A stretch of DNA of 64,000 bases, taken from Thecamonas trahens ATCC 50062. Its lineage: Eukaryota; Apusozoa; Apusomonadida; Apusomonadidae. The stretch is taken from the NCBI RefSeq assembly GCF_000142905.1, contig NW_013657670.1:174323-238322 (forward strand). The letters are read 5' to 3'. Positions within the stretch are counted from its first letter, which is position 1. Each line of letters begins with the position of its first letter. Under the pieces are notes generated by a model. That model saw only the letters and a program-made list of their open reading frames with translations. It was not told the origin of the DNA and did not search any database. A program made the position numbers and the translations under genes. Of the stretch, positions 10,874 to 18,686 are shown one piece after another.

Positions 10874-11819
10874 ACAGGCTCTACGCGTAACCACACAGAT
10901 AGATGTGGCCAAGTCAACGCCAGGCTGCTGTATGCTTGGGCAGGACAAGGTGGGGAACGTCAAGTGCTTAATCTTGCCACCACTCTCGAGCGGGTATGTA
11001 CTGTGCCGAACAATACGATTGCCGCACACATCTGCTCGCCTTGTGACCTGTTTGGCGCAGGGTTTCCCCGAGAAGATGTCCCGCACCACCTCCATGAGTC
11101 GCACTTCAAACACATGCACGCGCACGCACATGCACATCCGCTAGCTCTTTCACACACACACTCTCTCTCTCTCTCTCTCTTTCTCTATCTCTCCGTCTCT
11201 CTCTTGCTCTTGCTCTCGATCCCTCATTCTAATTATCAGCTTACCACGACATTGGTCACTCCTTCGTTGTTGAACCTGAAACGGCGACCTGGCAAACGTG
11301 TTTGGTATGGCCTGCAAATCAATGGAGCGTACAACACCAGCAGAGTGCAGCCAACGAGCACACACACTCTCTCTCTCTCTCTCTCTTTCTCTATCTCTCC
11401 GTCTCTCTCTTGCTCTTGCTCTCGATCCCTCATTCTAATTATCAGCTTACCATCAATGGAAAGGGCACTACTGCCTGTCACAGGCTGGCAAACGTGTGAC
11501 ATGGATTGCCAATATGTCAACGAAAGCAGTCGCCGCCGGCACACCGCAAGCAGGTCGACCCAGGGAATCGACATCCAGAGCGCGGGGGGTTCTTGGCTCG
11601 CACGGGCCTTTGTCGACTCGGGCTGATCCAATGATCCCGCCACCTCCACGTCGCGGCTTACAGCGTCCAGATCATGGATCTCAATACCTGCCAATCTCAT
11701 GGTTGGTTACCCATGCCCATGCCTGTCACCGCAGGCGAGCGACGGCAGAGCAACAGGGTGGCGGCGGGGCGACAGCGACGTCGACGACGGCGACGGTTGT
11801 CGTCACTACCTCTCGCGGT
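10874..11819. promoter_or_regulatory. Divergent intergenic region, receptor kinase / calpain-like gene
   Basis: This 946-base region between divergently transcribed genes contains the tandem duplication at 11153-11452. Frames open into it from both sides, but they lack the GC-ending codon pattern of the neighbouring genes and have no domain. It presumably holds both promoters. The calpain-like gene could start as far upstream as the ATG at 11514. Confidence 0.45.
11153..11452. repeat. Tandem duplication of a CA/CT-rich ~92-base block, 206-base period
   Basis: A block made of a CA run, a CT run and a unique tail ending in attatcagcttacca occurs at about 11155-11246 and again at about 11361-11452. 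The two copies are nearly identical from the TTTCTCTATC part to the end and lie exactly 206 bases apart. The sequence after each copy also shares ctggcaaacgtgt, so the duplicated unit was probably the full 206 bases, with the right part since diverged. Confidence 0.85.
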
Positions 11820-14800
11820 ATGAGTAACGGAGGCTCGGCTGTGTCCGAGCCAGCGGTAACCATCCGTGGGCGGTGGGAGGCTAGCACGTGCGGGGGTGTG
11901 CCAACTATCCTTCCTTCCACTCAAACCCGCAGTATGTCTTGCGCGCCAAGTCATGCTCGTGGTCGGGGAGCGGTGGGCAAGGGGATTCCTCGCGCCCGAG
12001 GCTGGCCACTGAGGCCGACTCGGGCGATACTGTCGTTGTTGTCACGGTTACGCTCATTGGCAAAGAAGAAGAGAAGGAGGAGGAGGAGGAGGAGATCAAG
12101 GATCCAGAACATGCGCTTGGTCTCACCGTCTTGGCCACCGCAGGCAAGCCACTGGCGGGACCTGTCCTTGCTCGACACGCCCTTCCCAACGCAACCGCTC
12201 GCTTTGTCCGCGCTGCCGCAGCGGTCTCTATCGAGCTCACCGCAGCAGATATGGATGTCGCTAGCGGAATCGTTACTATTGTGCCCTCGTTTTACGTGCC
12301 AGGCGTCGTCGGTGGCTTTGAGCTGAGCGCTGAGCTCAGCTCGGGCGCGACAGCCGTTCTCGAGTGGATCGAGCTCGGCCCGGTCGAGATGGGCCGCGGC
12401 GCCTTGGTCCACGCCGCGCCGTCTTCTCTTGCTCACATCCAGCTGGTGACTGGCGAGTGGTCGGCGGCGTTGGCCGGTGGCTGTCCGGCCTTTGACTCGT
12501 GTGCTGCCAACCCGCACTACACCTTGGTTCTGTATCCCCCAAAGCCGCTGTCGGATGAGATCGAGGATGGCACTGGGTCAACATGTGCAGTCAGCTCGGA
12601 CTTGGCATCCGACACGAGCTCGGCATCCGACGCGAACTCGGCATCCGACGCGAACTCGGCATCCGACGCAAACTCGGCATCGGACGCGGGCTCGGCATCG
12701 GCCTCGGTGGCCTTTTCCTCTGCAAACGACTCCCGCTCGACGATGACAACATGCACCGCATCCAGTCACAGCTCTGACTACAGTCCTGGTCCGCCTTCTC
12801 CGAACACTCTGGACCACGCGCCCGAACTGGGCAGCTCGTTGCTTGACCGTATCGACGAGCCATTGCCTGATCCTCCCTCGGCGCGAGTCTGGATTGCGCT
12901 CGATATCGAGAGCCAGGCTGACGCCGGTCGGGAGGGTACCGGCTCGCTCGAGAGTGCCAGGGTGGCGCCAATCGGCTTTGTCACGCTCTTTGGGAGCCCG
13001 ACTAAGCTCGCGCCGAACGTGTCGGTCGCAGAGCTGGTGCCAAACGGCTCGGCGCTCCAGTTTGAGCTCGTCTCGCGTGTCGAGACCGATGCTCCGTTCG
13101 AGCTGCCGTTTCCTGGCTCAACCGAGGCCATCGAGCTCACCATTGTACCATGCACCTACTACCCTGGCACACGGGCTAGCTTCACGCTAGCTGTTGCGGC
13201 TTCGGCCCCGTTTGCACTCGAGCCTGCAGCGAGTGCGGAAGATGGCGCGCCGTGCGATGACGGCGGCCGTTCATCAACCTGCCACGCACCACCGCACGAG
13301 CCAGTCTTGCCGTCCGACTTTGTGGTCCTTCCGCTCCCGGCCGAGCTGGATGAACCACGCGCGATGGGGCTTGCTGCATGTGAGGGTGCGCTAGTCCCGT
13401 CGTTTGGTCCAGATGCGCTCCTAACGCTCGCCGGCGTGCCCCAGGCAGCGTTTAGTCTGGCATCCGCGGTTGCGGGCCTCGCCTCGCTCCCTGGCACCCT
13501 TGATCCACTGCTGACCTCGTCACTGCTGATGCACGGAGTTGCGCTTGGCGTCTGGATCTGGGCACCAGACTCGGGATGGGATGTCTATGCAGTCGACGAC
13601 AAGTTCCCGATGGACAAGGATGGAAGTTTGGGCGTGCTGGCAACTGCGGCCGGCTCGCCGGCAGCTCTGCCAGAGCTCTGGCCGGCGGTTCTGCACATGG
13701 CACTGGCCCGCCGGCTGGGTACGTTCTCGGCGGTTGCTGCATGCCCCCTCGCTTTTGTGCTCGAAGCGCTAACCGGCGCGCCGGTGGCCGGCGTAGAGCT
13801 CGCCGACTCGCAGCATGTAGTCGACTCACTCGTCTCGCTGGCGGCCAGCACCCCGTCGCTTGTTATCTTGCATCCCTACGTCGACGCTGAGTTTGGCTAC
13901 TCTCTCGCGCCCGGCTGTGGCGCAGAGCATGACCTGGTGCCGTTTGCCATTGTGGGCGCCGGGCACGACCGCTCGTGGCTGCAGCGCAGTGTCCACGAGA
14001 GTGGAGCCAGCGACATCGAGACCGTGCGTCTTGTTCCACTTCCGCTCGATGAGAGTGAGCGCGAGGTCCGTGAGCTGGGAGTAGTCGAGCTGACGCCGGC
14101 TGAAGTCTGCCAGTCGTTTGCGGCCGCCACCGTCTGCCTCCGTCTCCCAGCAAGCGAATGGCTCTGCTCTGGCGACGTCATGCTCCAGTTTCCCAACACG
14201 CGCAACGTGATTGATCTCGGACTCTCGGTTGGCGAGGCGTCCGAGGTTGTGGTCACGACATCGTGTCCGAGTGGCACATGTGCTGTCGAGATCGACGCAA
14301 CGCCCAGCAGCGTTCTCGATGGCCGGCCCAGCCACGGCTTGTCTAGTTGCGTGTGGCACGGCAAGCTCGAGCCTCGATCGTCACCGCACGACCTGGCACT
14401 TGTAACCCTCGGCTCGGCGTTTGCCTCCATCGTCTGTCTGCGGGTTTTTACCAGAGTTGCTGGCAACGGTGGTGCGAGGCGTGCGGTTGACGTAGTCTCG
14501 CCTGCGGGGCGCTCGCTTACCCATGGCGTCTTGCCGGCGTCGGCGCTGCAAGTCCCACTCGCCAACGTCGACACTGGCGCTGGCAGCGGAGGTGGGAGCG
14601 AGTCATCATCGAGCTCGGGCGAGGCGAAGCAGGCGGCAGCGGTGTCGCAGCCTGTGCTGCCGCCGCAGCCTCGGCTGCAGCGCAAGAGCTCGCGTCGCCG
14701 AAGCAAAAAAGGCAAGGGTGAGCGGCGCAAGTTTCCCAAGATTCTGGTCAAGACCGGCCGGCCCGACACATCGCTGACGGACATTGTCGAGGAGGTCGCG

Positions 14801-15549
14801 CCGGGTGGGGGCAGAATGCGGGCCGGCGAAGTAGGGCCCGAGGCAGGACGCGGACGTCGCGGGCACGGTTTCTTCTCACTCGAAAATGGGCCGAACGCGA
14901 GCCGGAGGATCAGCGCCTGGTCCGCGAGTCGCAACAGCAGCTGCTGAAGCTGCGGCGGCCAAAGCGGGCGACGCGGCTGCGGCCGCTTGGTGCGCCAAGT
15001 CCCTCACCAAGCCCCTCGCCGGAACAGCGGCAGGTCCGTGCCGAGCTTCGAGAACGGCGCAGACGCCGGCGGCTCGCCGCCCAGCACAAGCACATGCAAG
15101 CTGTGGCAGCAAGTGAGCCACGGCGGCTGACCCAGAGAGCAGAGCGCGGGATGGGCAGCAGCGGAGGTGGCAAGTCGCGGAGCACCAAGCCGCAGCGGAG
15201 CTGGGCACTGCGTCATGCTGCGCTGGCCATGGTAACGCGCTCGACGCGACCGACCCAGGCCCGGGTCGACGGTGATCCGCGATTAGGCTCCGGTGCGCAC
15301 ACCCCGCGCCAAACATTGATGGTCGGCTCGTCGCGGCGGACGTCGGTGGTGAGCTCGGCCCGTCGCGCCGCGAGCGAGCCGGCCTCGCTGCCATCGCCGG
15401 AGCCTCTGCACTGGGGCATTGCGCGCGCGTTTCCGCTTCCCCCGTCATCGTCAGTGGCGCACAACGCCACACCACACGAGCGCCGCAGTAGCAGCGGTGG
15501 TGGTGGTGGTGGTGGCTTCTACGATGACTATGAGCCGCTCAAGAATTAG
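11820..15549 (+). CDS. Calpain-like protein with C2L domains, predicted inactive; two frameshifts
   Basis: About 1,243 residues after restoring two bases. The start of the product (GRWEAS..GGCANYPSFHSNPQYVL) and later blocks (IVPSFYVPGVVGGFELS, IVPCTYYPGTRASFTL) resemble calpain domain III (C2L). A divergent calpain protease core follows: WDVYAVDDKFPMDKDG, then ELWPAVLHMALARRLGTF and LEALTG. Where active calpains read GxxGDCWF, this protein reads GVPQAAFSLASA, with Ala at the cysteine position. No clear catalytic His or NPWG motif is seen, so a non-proteolytic role is inferred. The C-terminus is basic and Ser/Gly-rich. Frame breaks lie at 11892-11896 (GGGGG) and 14883-14886 (AAAA); one extra base in each makes the frame continuous. 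The start at 11820 is chosen because upstream codons look non-coding. Its stop is 4 bases from the MGMT stop. Confidence 0.7.
12605..12694 (+). repeat. In-frame 18-base repeat, five copies (ASDANS)
   Basis: Five tandem copies of an 18-base unit like gcatccgacgcgaactcg lie inside the calpain-like gene and encode (ASDxxS)5, a Ser/Asp-rich linker between the C2L-like parts. The first and last copies carry base changes; the middle three are almost identical, suggesting recent slippage. Confidence 0.9.
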
Positions 15550-15553
15550 CAGC

Positions 15554-16285
15554 TTATGGAGCTAGAGACGAGGCGGCGAACCGCAGCAGAGCGGTCTCAT
15601 CCGAGGTGTCAAAGTCAGTAAAGACAGTAGCAGAGCCGACCGCGTTGGTTGGCTTGACCTTTCCGGTGGCCTCGTCAAAAACCACCCCCTCAGCCCGCAG
15701 AATAGCACGCTTGAGTAGGATCCGGACATCCGAGGCCGAGTCGGAGCCGGCAAAGCCACCGATGCCAAGCGAGGCGGCAACAACGCGATGGCACGGGACT
15801 GGCAGCGGGGCATACGGGTTGCGCTTAAGCGCGCCGCCTACCGCCCGCGGAGCCGAACCCAGTGCTGTCGCAATGGCCTTGTACGTCGTCACCTGGCCCG
15901 GCGGCACCTGAGCGCAGAGCGCAAGAACCTTTGAGCGGAAGGGAGTAACATCCGGCCGCGGGTTCCATCCCTCCGCCGGACCGCCCAACGCCAGGCGCAT
16001 CATTTTGACCTTCCGGGCATCGACCGCCACGCCTGGCTCGATCCACTCGTCCTGAAAGCCGCCCATCGCCGGACTGTTCTTTGATGCCGTGCGAGAACCA
16101 GTCGAGCCTGCTCCCGCTGTCGCTGCCAAAGGCTCTGCCCTCATTGAACCAGATGCTACCTTCCGTCCCGAGCGAGCTGATGGAGTCTTGGTCTTGGCCT
16201 TGTGCACGCCTGCACCGTTTGTAGCACGTCTGCGGGATGTCATGCGGGTGCTGGGCACGGGCGGGCCGCGGGAGGTCTTCACCAT
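15554..16285 (-). CDS. MGMT: MGMT-type methylated-DNA-protein-cysteine methyltransferase
   Basis: A 243-residue suicide DNA repair protein that transfers the alkyl group from O6-alkylguanine to its own cysteine. The C-terminal core (TPFRSKVLALCAQVPPGQVT, YKAIATALGSAPRAVGGAL, LPVPCHRVVAASLGIGGFAG) contains the helix-turn-helix with its Arg finger and the acceptor Cys in PCHRV. This separates it from alkyltransferase-like proteins, which lack that cysteine. The first about 90 residues are basic and Ser/Thr/Ala-rich with no match to the usual N-terminal domain; they could be a nuclear-targeting or disordered extension. The start at 16285 (MVKTSRG, context accATGg) is preferred over an upstream in-frame ATG because the intervening residues are low-complexity. 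It is convergent with the calpain-like gene, with 4 bases between stop codons. Confidence 0.9.
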   Translation of the reverse strand: MVKTSRGPPVPSTRMTSRRRATNGAGVHKAKTKTPSARSGRKVASGSMRAEPLAATAGAGSTGSRTASKNSPAMGGFQDEWIEPGVAVDARKVKMMRLALGGPAEGWNPRPDVTPFRSKVLALCAQVPPGQVTTYKAIATALGSAPRAVGGALKRNPYAPLPVPCHRVVAASLGIGGFAGSDSASDVRILLKRAILRAEGVVFDEATGKVKPTNAVGSATVFTDFDTSDETALLRFAASSLAP

Positions 16286-16591
16286 GGTCAGATACAGAGT
16301 GAGGTGGGTGGAGGGGGTGGAGGGGCAGTCGTGACAATCGAGGCAGCAGGCAACGGAGCCAGACAGGATCATCACGGCAGACAGAGAAGCCACGGTATGG
16401 CTCGGCAGCCACACGCGATGTGACCGGATGAGCTCGCTGCGGATGGTGTGGCGGCGGATAGTATGGCGGCGGATGGTATGGCGGAGGGTGGTGTGGCGGC
16501 GGATGGTATGGCGGCGGATGGTATGGCGGAGGGTGGGCGGCGGAGGGGTGGGCGGCGGAGGCAGCCATCGATGGATTTAATCGTATCACGA
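16286..16591. other. Intergenic region with GGCGGATGGTAT minisatellite
   Basis: A region of about 300 bases between MGMT and the four-pass membrane protein gene, both on the minus strand. Most of it is the imperfect minisatellite listed separately. No gene was recognised. Confidence 0.4.
16447..16562. repeat. Imperfect minisatellite (GGCGGATGGTATGGCGG-type)
   Basis: About seven imperfect units built from ggcggatggtat and ggcggagggtgg lie head to tail. The opposite strand would read as Pro/His/Tyr repeats, but no start or domain supports translation. Confidence 0.8.
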
Positions 16592-17308
16592 TCAGCGACG
16601 CTTCTGCTTGGAAGAGACGCGGCGCATGTTGATAGAGGACTTGTTGCGGCGGCGCGAGAAGGACTTGCCCGAGAACTCCTCCTTGTACGTCCGCTTGAGC
16701 TCGATAATGAACTCTGCGCCAAGGCCCCAGCCGGCCGAGATGACCGAGAGGATGAGGAGACCCGTCTTGAGGAGCGAGCCCAGCCCGCCAAGGGTAGCAA
16801 GCAGGGCGAGGTTGCCGTCTGCAGTGGGATCAAAGGGAACGCCGGGTGCCGAGGCGGTACGATGATCGATCATGGCATAGATAAAGACGACGACGGAACG
16901 TCCGACCAGAAAGTCGACGAGAAGCATGGCGAGCGGAATGAGGTTGGTGAGGAGGAGCGACGGTGACGGGCCGCGGGTCGGGTGTCCGTAGAGCGGCCAC
17001 CAGGCCATCGAGACCATCGAGGTGAGAGCCAGGGCTTGGGCGATGTAGTAGGCCGGGAGCCAGGTGTTGTACAGGCCCACCAGCTCCCGCAGCGATGACG
17101 AGGCAATGGGCTCGTACATCTCAGCCAGACTAGCCGCATCCCATGCCCGAAAGTCGAGGCCCAGGCCCGGCAGCCGCTCCAGTGACGCCATCGGGTGGCT
17201 GTAGTACACCACCACGTACAGCAGCGCCGCCGCAAAGACCATGCACGGCAGCGCCACAAATGCCGTGCCCAGCCCGTAGTCCACCCCTCGAGATACCCGC
17301 TGCAGCAT
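16592..17308 (-). CDS. Unknown four-pass membrane protein with basic C-tail
   Basis: 238 residues, family not recognised. Hydrophobic segments lie at about 17-38 (TAFVALPCMVFAAALLYVVV), 87-107, 122-147 and 172-198, consistent with four membrane passes. The tail (about 205-238) is strongly basic and ends SSKQKRR, which fits the KXKXX pattern of ER-retrieval signals, so an ER/Golgi location is plausible but unproven. Codon use matches its neighbours. The start at 17308 is the only in-frame ATG before the first TM segment. It is divergent from PHO88. Confidence 0.7.
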   Translation of the reverse strand: MLQRVSRGVDYGLGTAFVALPCMVFAAALLYVVVYYSHPMASLERLPGLGLDFRAWDAASLAEMYEPIASSSLRELVGLYNTWLPAYYIAQALALTSMVSMAWWPLYGHPTRGPSPSLLLTNLIPLAMLLVDFLVGRSVVVFIYAMIDHRTASAPGVPFDPTADGNLALLATLGGLGSLLKTGLLILSVISAGWGLGAEFIIELKRTYKEEFSGKSFSRRRNKSSINMRRVSSKQKRR

Positions 17309-17796
17309 ACTGGTTATCGGTGCGTTGAGTCTGCCTCTCCCTCCCCTTCACTCGGCCTCTACCTCCTCCCAATCGCCTCTGCCGCCAAACTCACGTCAGG
17401 TTAGGACTCACCGCTGGTCGCACTGCTGGTGGCCAACGTTGACCAGTGCCCCCCTCCCCCCCCCCCAAACGCACTAGGGTTGGCCATCGTGACGACCAAA
17501 GGCCTTGAACAACGGTAAGCACATCGCTATTTATATGTGATGACTATTTGTTGGGAGGTCAATAAGTATATACGCTATCTAAGCTTGTGATCGGGTGTGA
17601 GTTGTAACCCTAGGGTGTGTGGGGGAGCGGTGAGGTGACCCAGTGTCGGTCGCCCATCCACCACCGACGAGGCGGGAAGAGGGGAGAGGGAGGGGAGGGG
17701 GGGAGGATAGACTTGTGGAAGCAGCGGCAAGGGGGTAGGGGAAGGGGGGAAGAAGATACCTGACTCTGAAGCACAAAAGCTTAAGAGCGGAGCAAG
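17309..17796. promoter_or_regulatory. Divergent promoter region, membrane protein / PHO88
   Basis: 488 bases with no gene. It contains a C-rich tract near 17452-17467, the only A/T-rich patch nearby (about 17525-17580, including tatttatatgtgatg) and a G/A-rich stretch before the PHO88 start. The A/T-rich patch is a possible core-promoter region; no defined element is claimed. Confidence 0.4.
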
Positions 17797-18339
17797 ATGG
17801 ACTACTCTATGCTGGCTATTGTGCCTGTGCTGTATGTGGCCCGTGGCATCGACTTTGAGGAGGGTGACCGGCTGCTGTGGCTCCGGCTCGCCTTTGGTGG
17901 CGTCCAGCTTGTGCTCTTCGCCGTCGCGCTCTACATCAAGACTCTGGTGAACAAGCGGGCGGACGGAAAGAACATCAAGGTGGAGAAGACCGGGATGGAG
18001 GCGAAGCTGGCCGAGGACAATGAGCCGGAGATCATGACCGAGCGCGAGTACGACCAGCGCGAGTGGGGCAAGTTCTTCCAGAGCGTGGCCATGCCGGCGG
18101 CCATGATCACGGGCATCCACTACTACTGGGGCACCACCGTCCCGCTCTTCATCCAGCTGTTCATGGCTCCCATGCGCACATACAAGGCCCCGCTAGTCAA
18201 GGCGTATCTCCTCGGCGAGTCGCTCCCGCGTCCCTTCCCCACTCCCCCGGGCATGTTTGACTCCCTCAAGCAGCAGTACGAGGAGGCTGCCGGCCTCCCG
18301 GCCAAGAAGAAGGGCAAGAAGTCCAAGAAGTCTCAGTAG
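17797..18339 (+). CDS. SND3: PHO88/SND3-family ER membrane protein
   Basis: A 180-residue protein of the fungal PHO88 family. YARGID-type N-terminus (YVARGIDFEEGDRLLWLRLAF), a TM segment at about 30-50, the TEREYDQ motif, and GIHYYWGTTVPLFIQLFMAP followed by RPFPTPP are the shared blocks. In yeast Pho88/Snd3 belongs to the SRP-independent (SND) pathway that delivers proteins to the ER; the older link to phosphate uptake is probably indirect. The C-terminus is Lys-rich (KKKGKKSKKSQ), as often seen in this family. The start at 17797 is the first ATG of the frame. The gene is intronless. Confidence 0.85.
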   Translation: MDYSMLAIVPVLYVARGIDFEEGDRLLWLRLAFGGVQLVLFAVALYIKTLVNKRADGKNIKVEKTGMEAKLAEDNEPEIMTEREYDQREWGKFFQSVAMPAAMITGIHYYWGTTVPLFIQLFMAPMRTYKAPLVKAYLLGESLPRPFPTPPGMFDSLKQQYEEAAGLPAKKKGKKSKKSQ

Positions 18340-18511
18340 CAGTCTTCCCCACATCGTTGCCTATCTTAAATGCCCGAGGGCTTCCCCAAACCCATCGCCT
18401 CGTGCACCGACTAAATAGCCATCACCATCGCCGCAATCGCCGCAGTCACCATCGCCCTGCGCCACTCGCACATCAATCCTCACTCTATCCAAGACTACCA
18501 TGCATCACATT

Positions 18512-18559
18512 ATCACCATCGCCATCGCCATCGCCATCGCCATCGCCATCGCCATCGCC
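18512..18559. repeat. Hexanucleotide microsatellite (ATCGCC)n
   Basis: About eight tandem ATCGCC units, the first with one change (ATCACC). Confidence 0.9.
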
Positions 18560-18610
18560 CATTGTTCGCCACGGCCACGAGCAGCAAAGCTCCTGCCGAC
18601 CTGTCCCAGC

Positions 18611-18653
18611 CACACACACACACACACACAACACACACACACACACACACACA
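18611..18653. repeat. CA dinucleotide microsatellite
   Basis: About 43 bases of CA repeat with one interruption, just upstream of the kinesin start codon. Confidence 0.9.
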
Positions 18654-18686
18654 TACGCACATACCACTCCTCCGCACTCCTCCACC

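Larger units (their letters stand above)
18340..18686. other. Intergenic region with ATCGCC and CA microsatellites
   Basis: 347 bases between PHO88 and the cNMP-kinesin gene. It holds a hexanucleotide array (18512-18559) and a CA array (18611-18653). The latter ends about 35 bases before the kinesin start codon and is probably part of its leader. Confidence 0.5.

Noticed and set aside
11888-11940. GTG at 11888 as a start for the calpain-like gene
   Set aside because: Nuclear eukaryotic genes start at ATG, and the conserved block that precedes this point (GRWEAS) lies in the neighbouring frame.
14886-15116. A separate small Ala-rich gene after the calpain-like protein
   Set aside because: It is a third frame over the C-terminus of the calpain-like protein. 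The frame with basic helices (KWAEREPEDQRLV) continues the gene after one restored A and reaches the stop at 15549.
15825-16589. A Pro/His/Tyr-repeat protein on the minus strand upstream of MGMT
   Set aside because: It is the minisatellite at 16447-16562 read through into another frame of MGMT; no independent support.
18512-18653. Repeat arrays as a possible CRISPR array
   Set aside because: They are uninterrupted microsatellites without spacers, in a eukaryotic nuclear context.
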